From Diphasiastrum complanatum (taxonomy: Eukaryota > Streptophyta > Lycopodiopsida > Lycopodiales > Lycopodiaceae): DNA of 64,000 nt. The notes under the pieces are model-generated. The model did no database searches. It was not told the origin of the DNA and saw only the letters and a program-made list of their open reading frames with translations. The stretch lies in contig CM055108.1 of the NCBI GenBank assembly GCA_029204225.1, positions 8,173,101 through 8,237,100 of the forward strand. Reading direction: 5' to 3'. Shown here in pieces: positions 9,977-21,846 of the stretch. The translations under genes and the position numbers were made by a program. Positions within the stretch are counted from its first letter, which is position 1; each line of letters opens with the position of its first letter.

Positions 9977-12430
9977 GTGCTTGTTATCGTGACAATCACA
10001 ATAGAAGGAAATATTGCGAATGCCATGGCAAATGACGGAGACCCTTTCTACAAACAAAACCAAACAATGATTTGGTGTTTGTCAAAACTGTCTTTGCACT
10101 CTAAAAAGAGAAAACATGTATCATTTACTGAACCATTAAGTGAGTGCTTTACATATTATTCTAATGGTTAAAAAAGGAGCAACATCAATAAATGTTGGCC
10201 CGCCAACCTAGTAGATAAAAAAGGGGTAGCATCCAAAACACGTCGACAAGATCAATATATAATGCAGATTATGTAAGTGGTGTAGAAGATGTCGAAAACA
10301 TATCCGTCCACTACAATCCAACAAGATCATTGATAGTAACTACAACTCGGATATCTTGACAGGAATCAAAGATATTTTTCATAGTCGTAATATGTCAAGA
10401 TCAGTGTATAACTCATATATCTTAACGGATGTCGAGGATGTGGTTACCTGTAATACATCTGCATCATCATACAACTTAGGTATTCTTACAGGTGTGGAGG
10501 ATGTTGGAGAGGCTGTTGATAACAACAAAAATAAAAGATGTCATTTTCAAATCGGCATTCAAACAAAATGTACACTGAATTCGTCAATTTTGGCAAGTGC
10601 AAATGCATCCACCTGCCATAATTCAGATTTTTCGAAATTCGATTTCGATGAACATGATTACACAGGCAACATATTACATGATGCTAATATGACAAATGAT
10701 CATACAAGATCAAGATGGTCACAAGCAGATGAAGTTTTTTAAGATCTACAAAGAGAGCCTCAAGTATGTCCAACATCCTTTGGAACTGCTCAAAGTTTCA
10801 AAAGAAAGTGTGTGCTTGCTTATGTTGCACCAAAAAAAGCAGAATATGTTTTATCGTCATAAAATATAAGGGAAACATTGATGCAACCATGTTGTAGTAA
10901 GTTTTGCATTCGACAAATCACCTACAAAGAATGTGAAGACTTACGACTAGGTGTGTGGAGAAAATGAGGAGCTGACAAGCATAACCAGTTATTGCAGATG
11001 TTCAAATGTTTTTTTCATAGACAAAAAATGTCAAACACAATGTTTGATATTTTGAAGGAGCCCAAATTGTGCTTTAAACCTACAATGGATGGTAAAGCTG
11101 TATGCATAAAAGCATATCAGAATTTGTTGGGAATCTCCCATGGAATGTTTGGCAAATAATTGTTGAGGCACACTATTCCATTGTGTACAAGTTTCATGGA
11201 AACGCTGGCACATTCAGGCAACGTGGACACTCTTGGAAAGGGCTAGCCCTAATGTGCGGGATTTTGGAAAAGCACGCGCTGCCTCAACCAAATCTTCAAC
11301 GTAAATCAAAAGATGGCATTGTTATTTGCGAACATCATCTCCCACTCGGCATGCATAAATGTGATGTCTTCAAAACAAAAAAACACACATCTTAAAGATA
11401 CGTGTCTTCCTAAAGTTTCAAGATCCACACTGTACAAGATGTGGAAACAAGAGTTTGGACATGTCAAGACTCCAACAAGACAAAAAATGTCCAAATGCAA
11501 AATATGTGATGACCTTAAAAATGCAATAGAGACAACTCCTGACACTAGGATGCGTGATCACTATATTGCATTGAGAGGTCGTCATCTACATCATGTTTTC
11601 GATTCCAAAAAATTGTATGCATATTGGAAAGAAGAGTCAAGATCCCATCCTGAGCAGTCTTTGTGTCTTATCATTGATGGAATGGATCAAAATACAACAA
11701 CATTACCCCGTTTCAATAAGACTCCTCCCAGATTAGAGGGGAATCGATTTTTGAAAGCACATGTTTGTGGGGTTTTGGTTCATGGATTCAAGTTGCTCTG
11801 TGATGTTTGGATTGATACCTTGCATGCTCATGATAGCAATCAAGTTGCCACATCAATAATGTGAGAAATAAGAAAGGTACAAGCATTACATGGTAACTTA
11901 CCTCCAATCTTACGTATTCAAGCTGACAATTATTGGAGGGAGAACAAGAACAAATTTATTTTTGGTCTTTGTTGTATGTTAGTGGCACATAACATCTTCC
12001 AAAAGGTAGAAATGGGATTTCTTTTGGTTGGCCACACACATGAAGACATAGCTCAGGTTTTCTGTGTCATATCCAGGGCTTTGAAGTCCAAATCAGTTCA
12101 CACAATGCCAGATATGCTAGCACGAATTGGTGAAAAGGTAGGTGGCGGTCGTATTGAAAGCACTGAAGTAGAAATACTGGAACAAATGGTAGATTGGAAA
12201 CAATTTATAGATCCTTGTATTGCTCAAGGATTGACGGCTTAGAAGGACACACCAATCCTCACTATTTTTGTTTTCAAATGATGAATGGTGTATTTAATCT
12301 AGTGAGTGTTGGTAGATTTCGATTCTGCAACAAGGCTAGATTTGGCTCCAAAAGACGTGTAATTCCTTCTGTAAATTCAGTTGTAAATCTAGCTTGGCAA
12401 TTTTGTAGAAAGCCAACTTTTTGTATGCTA
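9977..12430 (+). pseudogene. DUF7869-like (putative DDE/RNase H-fold) transposase, decayed
   Basis: The region reads as one broken gene. Around 10.26-10.52 kb it encodes about four degenerate 21-residue repeats (YNSYILTDVEDV, YNLGILTGVEDV). Next come QPCCSKFC near 10.89 kb, DGKAVCIKAYQNLLGIS near 11.09 kb, HGNAGTFRQRG in a shifted frame near 11.2 kb, and a CKICDDL segment near 11.5 kb. The core follows: LIIDGMDQ (about 11.67 kb), RIQADNYWRENKNKF (about 11.92 kb) and GHTHED (about 12.03 kb), spaced D...D...E like an RNase H-fold transposase. That core is typical of proteins I know as DUF7869. In-frame stops (10740, 10860, 10970, 11862) and several frameshifts make it a pseudogene. Catalytic assignment is inferred from spacing. 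Confidence 0.55.
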
Positions 12431-14046
12431 GGGTGTGGGCACGTCACCCTATTATAAGTAAATCATATTCCATGGCATGTGTATTGTAAGACCATGAGGA
12501 ATCATAATGTAGAAAGTTTAACGGCTTTTCGAAATTCTAAAGGTTGAAAATAGTTTCTAATTCTCAACCTTTAGAATATTGAAATAGTAAATGACTACTC
12601 TAAAAGGATAAATTCTACAAATTTGTCTAGAATTGCACCAAAGTTGTGCATCTTTTGTAATAGTCTCTTGACTAAATGTAGGGCTTGGCCCAAGACCATT
12701 AATTATAAATATGAACTACTTTTAGTGGCAAGTGACACATTGTGATTAAATTTCTACGAGAGTTCTTATAATATAGCTTGTTCAAAGTAGTACATGATTC
12801 AGTGAAAGCTTATGTTTCTTTTAAATATCAAATTATGTTTATGTTTCTTTTAAAATTCTATATCAATGTTTATGTTTAAAAGTTTTCTATGTTATTCGGA
12901 TCGACACTGATTTTAGACATAATTATATCTAATTTCCCAAAAACATCCACCATAACCCCCTTGATCTAATGATTTACAATTATATTAGGTGCTCATAGCT
13001 ATTGGACAAAAGCATCAATAAATTTTAGAAACTAAATTGTGACTTGCTGATCAAATTTGTCTTGTTTGGCTTATAGTTGTATTGAAATGAGATTCAAACT
13101 TGAGAAAATCCCACTTTAAGAATTAGTAAGTTTTTATCGTTTTTCTTATCTGGCTCTTTTGCTACCATATGTAGAAAATAGTCCTAAATAAATTAAAAAG
13201 TCGAAAATTAATTGAGACAATGTTTACAATGATGAATGTATATTGACTGTTGATTGCGGGCAACAGCCCATTACACAAGAAGAGAGACCAAGGTTCACTA
13301 AGTCTCACAAAGTAAAATGCACATAGCCACATAACATTTATTACTATTCTATCATATGGTGGTCCTTCTCTTATTGCTTATGTGTTTTTAAAGGCGAAGG
13401 TACCTTGCAAATCATTTTTCTAAGGCATTGGTCGGGGTGTCAAAATTTTCGCATTTTCATCAGTGTCAATTTTAGCGAAGTCCGACATCATGGCCTCCTC
13501 ACGCTCGTTCTATGCATTGTGTAATCAAATTTGACAACAACAACAGCCACCCACGATCTCCCACTGACAGCTCAATTACTTTTGTACCTTCTTCATCTGC
13601 ACACCTATAAAATCTATGTATATAGTGAATACCATCTCAGTATTCACATAACAAAAGATAGAATGAAGCATGATTTGTAATTCAGAGAGGGACATTGTAG
13701 ATGCCTTCACGCATTGATTCTTTCTTTCAGATAGATTGTCAGTAATAGGTTCATAACCTTTACAGATTGTGATTAGCTCTGTGAAGCATGCAGTTACGTC
13801 CGCTATTGTTTTGTGCTCACCTGCATTATTGACTTGTATATTTTGTTATACTTAATCTGATTACAATTCTGGTTGGTTCTGCGTTCAGATTTGTGTCAAT
13901 ATTGCAATATTTTTCTACGTTCTGTCTGGCTATCTAATTGCTTCGTCTAGCTGTCTGCTCTTCGCTTCTTCAATCACCACGCATTAAAGGCTTTAAAATT
14001 ATCATATTCTTGTGTTTGCCTACTAAGTCACCAGTAGTGCACGCAC
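12431..14046. other. AT-rich gene-free stretch with a hairpin and a TATA-like site
   Basis: No ORF with recognisable domains. It contains an 18-bp hairpin at 12534-12577 and a TATAAAATC site near 13604 followed by TATATAG. The latter could be a promoter, but no convincing downstream gene exists before the LTR-like repeat at 14047. Confidence 0.4.
12534..12577. repeat. 18-bp inverted repeat with 8-nt loop
   Basis: ATTCTAAAGGTTGAAAAT at 12534-12551 pairs with ATTCTCAACCTTTAGAAT at 12560-12577 with one mismatch. It lies about 150 bp beyond the end of the transposase remnant. With no T-run after it, a terminator is not supported; it may be an element end or a miniature hairpin. Confidence 0.7.
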
Positions 14047-15045
14047 TGAGAAGACGAGATGAACGAAGACTGAGAGCTGAGTATGACAGCCAGGGAATAC
14101 TGGTTAAAACTGTCAAGTAGAAACTGTGTAAGCCTCATGGTGAATCCCAAAAGATGGAATGACCATGTAGGAACTAGTATTTCTGGGCAAAGCAATAAAT
14201 GCAAGTAGACCCCTCTTAAAGAAAGTAGAGTGAGCCACCTTTTGATGGTGACCTCTAGTGGAGAGCATTATTCCACTTGTAATTTGCGAAATGTGGAAAT
14301 GCCACTAGGATGCCACCTAAGGAGCTCTCTTGCTTATTTAAGAGGCTTCCCCTTTGTAGAAGGAAAGCTTTTGAAAATGTATCTACTCCATGCTGAAATG
14401 AGAAGACCTTCCATGAGTTTTGGTGCATTCTTGAGCTCCTTGATCATTCTTGTTTCTTGAGTGATGCATTAATGATCTTGCCCTTCCATTTCCTTTGTGT
14501 GTGGTTGTGGATCTTAGTGGTGGATTAGATTTCTTGTTTTGTTGTGAATTAATGTAGGTTCCAGCATTCAGGTAAACTAAATAGATTGGATTTGTGGTGT
14601 AAATCTTGCATATTCTCTTACAATCCAGTTCTTGGTGTTTTTGGGCTATCCAAGAATCAAGAAATGAGTGTGTCTTGATCCTTGGACATTCAAAATGCTG
14701 TTAGATTAGTTTCTTGCTTGTTGTTTGTGGATTAATGCAAGTGTAGTGTAGTGTAGTTTAGGATCTGATCATGTTCGTTTTGCAGCATTAAAGTAGGATT
14801 TCATGGCATTTCAACCACTCTACATGCTGATTTCTTAGTTGAATGCATTGTCTGCATGTTCGTTTTGCAGCATTAAAGTAGGATTTCATGGCATTTCAAC
14901 CACTCTACATGCTGATTTCTTGGTTGAATGCATTATCTGCATGTGATTTCACTTCGCCCCTGAGTTGTCCTCTGACAGGCAGGACATTACTATAACATCC
15001 ATCAGTCCCTCTCTGCCTGATATGGGCTCTGAAACAAGAAAGATA
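14047..15045 (+). mobile_element. LTR-like repeat, 3'-truncated copy
   Basis: Begins TGAGAAGACGAGATGAACGA and aligns along its length with the repeat at 20614-21592. Shared landmarks are GTGTAAGCCTCATGGTGAAT, a GTAGACCCCTCTTAAAG block, a TATTTAAGAGG/TATA zone near 14335, and a final CCTCTGACA...CTGCCT block near 14970-15030. Similarity upstream stops abruptly at the TG, as expected for an LTR start. The last 50 or so bases of the other copy are not recognisable here, and no internal region follows. It contains an 85-bp internal tandem duplication. Confidence 0.55.
14770..14939. repeat. 85-bp tandem duplication inside the LTR-like repeat
   Basis: CATGTTCGTTTTGCAGCATT starts at 14770 and again at 14855, and the two 85-bp units differ at only two or so positions. 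The sister copy near 21330 has a single unit, so the duplication is recent and private to this copy. Confidence 0.9.
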
Positions 15046-15059
15046 AACTTATAAGAAAA

Positions 15060-15425
15060 ATTCGCTCTCCGCAAATATCCCGAAAAGAGGCAGACATCCC
15101 GCAGACATCTAAAAAAGCCACGAAAGCCACGAAAGATCTTGAAAGTCACGAAAGCCATGAAATCCGCGAAGAAATTTTGGAGGAAGGCATCCGCCGCGGC
15201 GGATGGCTTCCCGAAAAGATCCCGAATTCTGTAGGAAGCCACGAAAAATCCTGAATATCCGCTCCCCGAAAAGATCTTGAAAGCCATGAAAGCCATGAAA
15301 GATCTCGAAAGCCCCGAAAAGAGGCAGACATCCCGAAAAGATCCAGACATTCTGAAAAGAGGCAGAAAGATCCCGAAAAGCCACGAAAGATCCCAAAAAG
15401 ATACCAAAAAGCCAGTAAAGATTCC
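15060..15425. repeat. Inverted fragment of the GATC-rich minisatellite
   Basis: The reverse complement of the modules at 8.44-9.72 kb: CCCGAAAAGATC, GCCACGAAAG and the GAGGCAGACATCCCG block. It includes a perfect 18-bp palindrome, CATCCGCCGCGGCGGATG, at 15188-15205; the corresponding modules in the large array (near 8830, 9116 and 9630) are degenerate versions. Confidence 0.8.
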
Positions 15426-15439
15426 CATGTGGACACGTG

Positions 15440-15895
15440 TTGGATTCTCTAGGTACTCATCTTATGTGGTTCCCTTCAAGTGGTGATCATCGTATAGTGT
15501 CACATGATTCCATTCGTGAAATTCTTGCAACCATTGCTCATGATAGTGGCTTCCATGTTGTTCGAGAGTAGACATGCATTTTGGCAGGGCCATCTGGAGA
15601 ATCATCTCGTTGGCGTGTTGACCTTGTTCTCTCGCGTGAGGGATTTCGCACTCTTGGAGATGTCGTTATTGTTGATCCCTCTCGACATGATCTTCTTCAT
15701 CATTCCTCCACCACACAAGGGGCTGCTACATCGCACACAACTCAAGAGAAAGAAAGAGATTATAAAGATCGTGCATCTGGTGAAGAATTCATCCGCTTTG
15801 CTTTGGAAACATATGGATGTCTTCATAAGAAATTTAATGATCATTTCTTGTCATTATGTGCTAAGCTTGTTGTGAAGTGTAGGGACAAAGTGTAA
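15440..15895 (+). pseudogene. Fragment of a repeat-associated protein (DVVIVDP...ETYGCLH type)
   Basis: The plus strand encodes WRVDLVLSREGFRTLGDVVIVDP, KERDYKDRASGEEF and ALETYGCLHKKF in one frame (15581-15895). An in-frame stop near 15571 separates it from upstream coding-like sequence containing HDSIREILATIAHDSGFHV. From memory, very similar C-terminal blocks recur in many predicted plant proteins tied to reverse-transcriptase genes; the spaced D and V-D-V-V pattern could be nuclease-like, but I cannot name the family. The edge adjoins the minisatellite fragment. Confidence 0.4.
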
Positions 15896-18507
15896 CATCA
15901 ACATCCATGATTGTATATTTCTATCGTCAACATATTTTTGTTGCATTGCAACGTTGACTTTCAATTCTTCGACGAGCTCAATTTGTAGGAGCAATGAGTT
16001 CAAAGCTTCCTGCATTTACTTACTACTGCAACTATTCTAGTTAGTGACTTACATAAAGCAATAGGTTTTGAGTAATTAGTTTAATATTTTATGTTTTACT
16101 AAGCTTTTTAGCTTAATTACTCTTTGCCAATGGGCATTATCTTTCTTATCTGCTTTCATCTATTTGTACGTTGATGGGTTTTTCCATCCTTCAATAATCA
16201 AAGTAGGAGAGATCTTTTAAATGCACCTTTATATACAAGTCGCAAAAAGCAAAAAAATTCAAGCCCCTCTCTTTTTCTTGCATGCATACCAAGACTTTGG
16301 ATACACCTTCATATGCAAGTCATAAGATAGTAAAAATTCTGCATCCATCTCTTTTTCTTGCATGCATCCCTAGGGTCTCAACTTGCATTACACAATATCA
16401 ACATCATTACCAACAACAATAATTAAATAAAGATGATCTATTTGCATTCACAAATTCATTTTATACATTTTTTATTATTTTTGTCATATCTCTATTCATG
16501 CACAAACTTTGAATCATAGCTCAATCATTCAGTTAAGAAAAAGAAATGCTAACCATTATGCCAGGATTCCAAAACAAATAGTCTTTCAGTACAGCTAACT
16601 ACATTGCATCTAATATTAAACAATCACATTTTTTATTCAAGAAATTTGTGACAATGCCTTAGTGGTATACCACAAGGCATTGTTTACCTTTCAATGATTT
16701 GAATACTCGATAAAGATAAAGCGAAACTTCTTGTGATATATTGATCACCTTGTTATGATTTATGGGCAAATAGTTTAGGAGAATAGAATTTGATTCCATA
16801 TTCTGGATCCCATTATAAAAACTTTGATTCATATAATTGATTATTTTAGCTCAAAATTTATGAGATAAACCTTTCATGACTTCAGATTCCAGCTGCTAGG
16901 TGTGAGAAGCAAGAACAACAGCACAACAGCCATTACTGCATGGTGAATGGATCATGAATCTTCATGGATGCCAGCAGCGACGAATGCTGGAACATAACCG
17001 TGAGTGTCACGCTCTATTCATTAATTAATACCCAATTTCTCCTCCATGCTCTATCACATGACATACCATAGACTCATTAGTGCCAGCTTCATTCTCTTCA
17101 AGATTCTTGTGATCGTAAATGCCCATTGCATTATCATGCTTCTCTTCAGCTCTTAAAGTTGTTGAGCATGTGCTCTTAAAGGAGTCGTTGAACATTGCTG
17201 CATGGTCAAGGCCAAGACTGATCAGAAATCGGGATGGGTAGTTACAATCTACAAGTTTGTATCCCTGAAATCCAAAGATAACAGATAATTGTGTGAGTAA
17301 TTACTACAGAAGGCCTCAATCAACTGTGTATCCATACCGTTCATATAGCATTGGTTACGTCAGAGTAGACTAGTCACGACTCAGTGTCCATGAATCAATA
17401 TGAACTTTGAACTTTGAATCGATGCCGGTGGAGTTTCCATGCCAAATGACTCCTTATTCGGATTCCTATTGTATCAAATGAAGTATTAACAATTTGCGCT
17501 TTCTGCACTCTGGTTGTGGAATCCTGATTCTTGATAGCTGAAAGCTGCAAGCCGTCCGTGCTACTGACTTTCACTTTGTCAGATGCTCAGCTCAGCCTCC
17601 GTGACTACCGTTTTCCAAGAGCTGACCTGTCTCCAGTTTATTGTGATTTGTGTCCACCGCAGTCCACCGGCGACCAACCTTTGATCGGCGAACTTACAGA
17701 TTGCAGACTACAAATTCCCGTTTTACTTTTTCACTCTGGAGTTGATTCTACTATAAACAGTTCATGAGCACTCTATGAAGATTTTACTGCAATTTCTTGC
17801 AGGCTCAACACAGGCTCAGGTGGACTTGATCAGAAACAGGATCTAAAGTCTTATGAATATAATTTTGAATTTAAAATCGATCACTAAACAGCTGTAAAAG
17901 TCCCAATGGTGACTAACTGTGCATCAACCCGCTCCCCGAAGCCTGCATGAAGAGTCACAATTGTGCAGTTATAGCCACCTAGCTACACATTGGCATTATC
18001 AATCACGTACCGAATTACCTACCTAGAACGCCCAGTAGGTAATCTGTCGACGAGAGTAGAATAGACTAGACAGCTGCATGAAACATGAGTCAGGAGAGCC
18101 TGAGAGGTTGAGAAATTGAGAAGCAGAAGTCAGATTGATGGTAATATAATGTCATGATTCACGATCATGATATCTGGGTCTGTAACTTTCTTCATTATTT
18201 TTAACATTTGCAGGTTTTTGCTTTTTAGCATGAGGCTTAGGTGAGCCTTGAGCTTTCGTTTTCCTTCTACTTTTCCAAAGCTGCAGTATGTACTCCACCT
18301 ACTGCTACCAAATCAAATGATCTGTTCAAGACTGCAGTAAAAGAAAAAGCTGCTTCTCCTAACGTTGTAGATCAAAATAGAAACTGACAAATGCAATAAT
18401 TTTGCTATTTTTGTTGGCTGATAATTTTCTTTCTTTCTTTCTTTCTTAAGTATTCATACATAGGGAAAGCTTATTCTCATAATGATCCTATTGTAAATGC
18501 CACATAA
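15896..18507. other. No recognised gene; AT-rich then more balanced intergenic DNA
   Basis: Nothing coding is supported. An ORF at 17531-17767 plus (78 codons) lies in a locally less AT-rich part but shows no motif. The segment contains an 81-bp tandem duplication at 16223-16378 and a short TTTC run near 18430. Confidence 0.4.
16223..16378. repeat. Diverged ~81-bp tandem duplication
   Basis: CACCTTTATATACAAGTC starts at 16223 and CACCTTCATATGCAAGTC at 16304. Both are followed by A-rich sequence and then CTCTTTTTCTTGCATGCAT. Confidence 0.7.
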
Positions 18508-18677
18508 ATGAAGTGCTCTTGGTACCTTTGCCCTTGCCACTATAAGCTATTGGTGATAATTATGTCATAATATGAAGTGCTCTTGGTACCTTTGCCCTTG
18601 CCACTATAAGCTATTGGTGATAATGATGTCATAATATGAAGTGCTTGGTACCTTTGCCCTTGCCACTATAAGCTATC
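18508..18677. repeat. 64-bp tandem repeat, 2.6 copies
   Basis: ATGAAGTGCTCTTGGTACCT starts at 18508, 18572 and 18636 (the third with a 2-bp deletion, ending near 18677). Each unit holds TGCCCTTGCCACTATAAGC. The near-identity of the copies implies recent amplification. Confidence 0.9.
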
Positions 18678-20613
18678 TTGAAAATTCTCTCAAATTTCAC
18701 TTTTTTCAAAGGTGAGGAGTATTTATTAAGGTCCCTTTGAGTTGGATTTTAATTTTGTATAGATTTCAATTTTTTTTTGGTTTTTCCTTCATTTTTCAAA
18801 GTGCATGCTATCTTTTAAATCACTTAAGGCTTGTCATCTTTGTCATAATAGCATAAAGCTATTATGACGATTTGCTAAGAGCTGAGGTGTCTTTAATAAA
18901 ATCTAACTCATTTAAATTTTTCGGCGTTCTAAAAAAATGAGATAACATTGCTTTCTATTGATCTTTATAACTTGAAGGGCCTTAGAAGCATTCACTAAAA
19001 ATAGCAAATAAACTTATAATTTTCAAAATAACATCATTCTTTACAAATTTTTGACATTTTGAATATCAATTCTCAGAATTATAGCCACTTTCTAGGTTGT
19101 ACCATCATTTGTCATTTCTTGAAAATGATCACCAAAGATTAAATGTGGGCCTTTTTTATTTAAAGCAAAGTTGCCTCGTTGAGGATCAATAGATTTTTGA
19201 GGATCAGTGGATTTGCTAGAATCACTTATAGAATGCATTGCGGATTTTGAATGATCAACACTTCCTTGTTCCAATTCATCAAATAAATAACGTTTCTACA
19301 TCTATCGCCCTGAATATTGAAGGGAATGAAGATGCACTAGGAATCTTAACAAGTCGCGTTATGAGAGTAATATTTTAAAATAGACAGTGAGTTGAGGAAC
19401 ATCGGATGATGAACAAGTAAAAGATGTTGAAGTTGCCTCATTAAATGCCCCAAAGTGAGATCCACATTGCGCGTTCTATTGAAATACACTGAAAGCGGGA
19501 ATTTTAGAAGGTGAATTCTCATTTGCTTCAAAGTAATGAGTATTAACTATAGGAATTGACAATGAAGAACTACTAGCCATAGGAAATTTTTGGGAATGAA
19601 ATTTTGATTAATATGTACAACATAGAGTAAAACAAAAAGACAAACTTAAAGACACACAAATAGTGCAATGAAATTCTATTAGGTAACTATTCAACATAGG
19701 ATAAAAAAGGATATCTAGGCACGAGATGAAGACCAAATATAAACAAGATACATGTCTTATTTTACAAAAAGGAATATAAGTAACGGCAAATTTACGAAGC
19801 TATTCATTTTTGTGGCTCAAAATGCTGGTCATGGAGATGCATAGTTGATCAACCCAAAGATTAGGAAGATCAACTAGTCATTTCGAGTATAGCTTAGTTC
19901 TTAATTACTCAAGCTTATTTGTTGTCATTCTTCGGAGTTTCAAAGAATGTTTCAAATATCTCAAGTCAAAGTTTGCAATAATTCGTCACTCTCTCAAAGA
20001 AAAAGATCTTTTGTTTTCAATAATTTGTAGTTCAAAATTAACTATATGGAGAGGGGCAAGGGTTCTTCCTCCTCTACCCAAACAAAGGAAAATCTCAACC
20101 TCTAGAAAAATTATTGTCTAAAAAAGCTCAACTATCAAGAGAAAAACATAGAGAACCTAAAGAGAAGGAAATCCCAAGAGTCGACCTAAAACAATTTCTA
20201 AATAGCCTAGAAGTAGCACTCCTTATATAGAATGCAAAAAAAAAAAGAATTATGAAACTACTCTACTTGTACTTGAAGCCACCATTAATCCTCTAAAAAT
20301 TTTCTTTTGAAATTTCCTGATAAAAAGATCAAATTCATGAAACCAAAACCAAAAACAAAACACAACTATTATCAAGATATTAATCAATGTGATAGGCCAC
20401 TCATTGATCTGAAAATTGGAGCCATAGTCAAACCATTCCTTGTTTTATAGATGTTGTAAAATGAGATTATATTCTTAATTTTGACATTTATTACTTGTTT
20501 TACTCTAGGAAGCAAAACTCTTGGCATGGTGTTGGCTGATTCTGACGAATCCCCAAGATACTCGGACAGAGCAACTCGCAAGAGCACCTCTCACCTTAGA
20601 CCGAGGAGGTCTC
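18678..20613 (-). pseudogene. Possible decayed minus-strand element gene with upstream TATA box
   Basis: The minus strand has a TATATAAGGAG box at about 20234-20222, about 650 nt of non-coding leader, then an ATG at 19580 opening with MASSSSLSIPIV that stops after 34 codons. Coding-like pieces continue in shifted frames to 19092, including DHSKSAMHSISDSSKSTDPQ and FGDHFQEMTNDGTT. The last piece vaguely resembles the entry to a BED-type zinc finger of hAT transposases, but the cysteines are not visible. Just before 20614 the plus strand has CTCTAG|GAAGC-like acceptor sequence. Low certainty throughout. Confidence 0.25.
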
Positions 20614-21592
20614 TGAGAAGACGAGATGAACGAAGACTGAGAGCCGAGTATGAGAGCCGAGAAATGCTAGTTAGTAATAACAAGCCATAACTGTGTAAGC
20701 CTCATGGTGAATCCCGAAAGATGGAATGACCATGTAGGAACTAGTATCTCTAGGCTAATGTAATAAATGCAAGTAGACCCCTCTTAAAGAAAGTAGAGTG
20801 AGCCACCTTTTGATGGTGACCTCTAGTGGAGAGCAATATTCCACTTGTAATTTGTGAAATGTGGAAATTCCACTAGGATGCCTCCCTCTTTGTGAAGAGG
20901 AGCTTTTTGCATTGTATCTACTCCATGCTTAACAAGAAGATTTCCCATGAGTTTGGTGCTACACTAATCTCCTTGATCATGATGGTTTTCTTGAGTGATG
21001 CCCCTATGATCATGCCCTTCCATTCATATTGTGTGTGGTTGTGGATTTAGAGTGGATTAGTTTTCTTGCTTTCCCAATTGTGGATTAGATTTCATGTTTT
21101 CTTGTGGATTAGTGTAGGAGCCAGCATTCAAGTAAACTAAATAGGCTAGAAGTGTGGCATAAATCTTGCATATTCTCTAACATTCTAGTTCTTAATGTTC
21201 TTGGGATGTCCAAGAATCAAAAGACTGGTTAGTTTCTTGATTCTTGGACTTCTAACATGTTGTAGATTAGTTCTTGTTTCTTGTTTTGTCAATTTATGCA
21301 AGTAAAATAGTGTAGGAGTTGATTTTAGTTCATTTTGCAGCAAAGTAGAAGTAGAATTTCATTGTTTGTTCAACGGATCTGCACCCTGATTTTATGGTTG
21401 AACGTTTTGGCATGTATGAGTGGTTGTTTATGCATGTGCATTAGTTCAAGAGTGACTTCCCTGGATTGTCCTCTGACAAGCATGACATTTACTACAATGA
21501 TTATCAGCCCCTTCTGCCTAATCTGGGCCTTAAAACAAGAAAGAAACAAAGAAGACTAGTAAACAGATCCTAGAGTGTAGAAACAGTAAACA
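20614..21592 (+). mobile_element. 5' LTR of a gypsy-like element (E)
   Basis: Starts TGAGAAGACGAGATGAACGA, ends ...GTAAACA, and matches 14047-15045 over most of its length. The following TTTGGCATTGTTGCTGC is weakly similar to the TGGCGCCGTTGCCGG primer site used by some plant gypsy elements (10 of 14 bases). A leader with a minisatellite and a gypsy-type gag follow downstream. No matching 3' LTR is seen to the right, so the element is truncated. Confidence 0.5.
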
Positions 21593-21846
21593 TTTGGCAT
21601 TGTTGCTGCTTGAACTCCACACCTCATAAACCCACACCTCCTACAATAGTGTTCTTGAACAGATCCATAATAGATCTAATCTGCAGTCTACCTTGCAAAT
21701 GAACTACCCTACCTGCAAAACGACCTGCAAGAAACAACAATCGCAGGCAAATAGACTTGCTTGCGAATCCGTCTGAAAACCAAGTTGCTTGCACCTGAAT
21801 CTGTAAACCAACCAGCAAGCCACAACAACTGCATACACAAGCAATA

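Noticed and set aside
20481-20690. Shared C-terminal exon at 13.94-14.12 and 20.48-20.69 kb (LRRRDERRLRAEY)
   Set aside because: The shared part starts exactly at the TG of the LTR-like repeat, so the similarity is the repeat itself and not a duplicated host exon.
14047-21592. One 7.5-kb element with the two LTR-like repeats (14047 and 20614) as its LTRs
   Set aside because: The DNA between them shows no PBS, gag, pol or purine tract, and the recognisable gag lies to the right of the second copy; two separate copies fit better.
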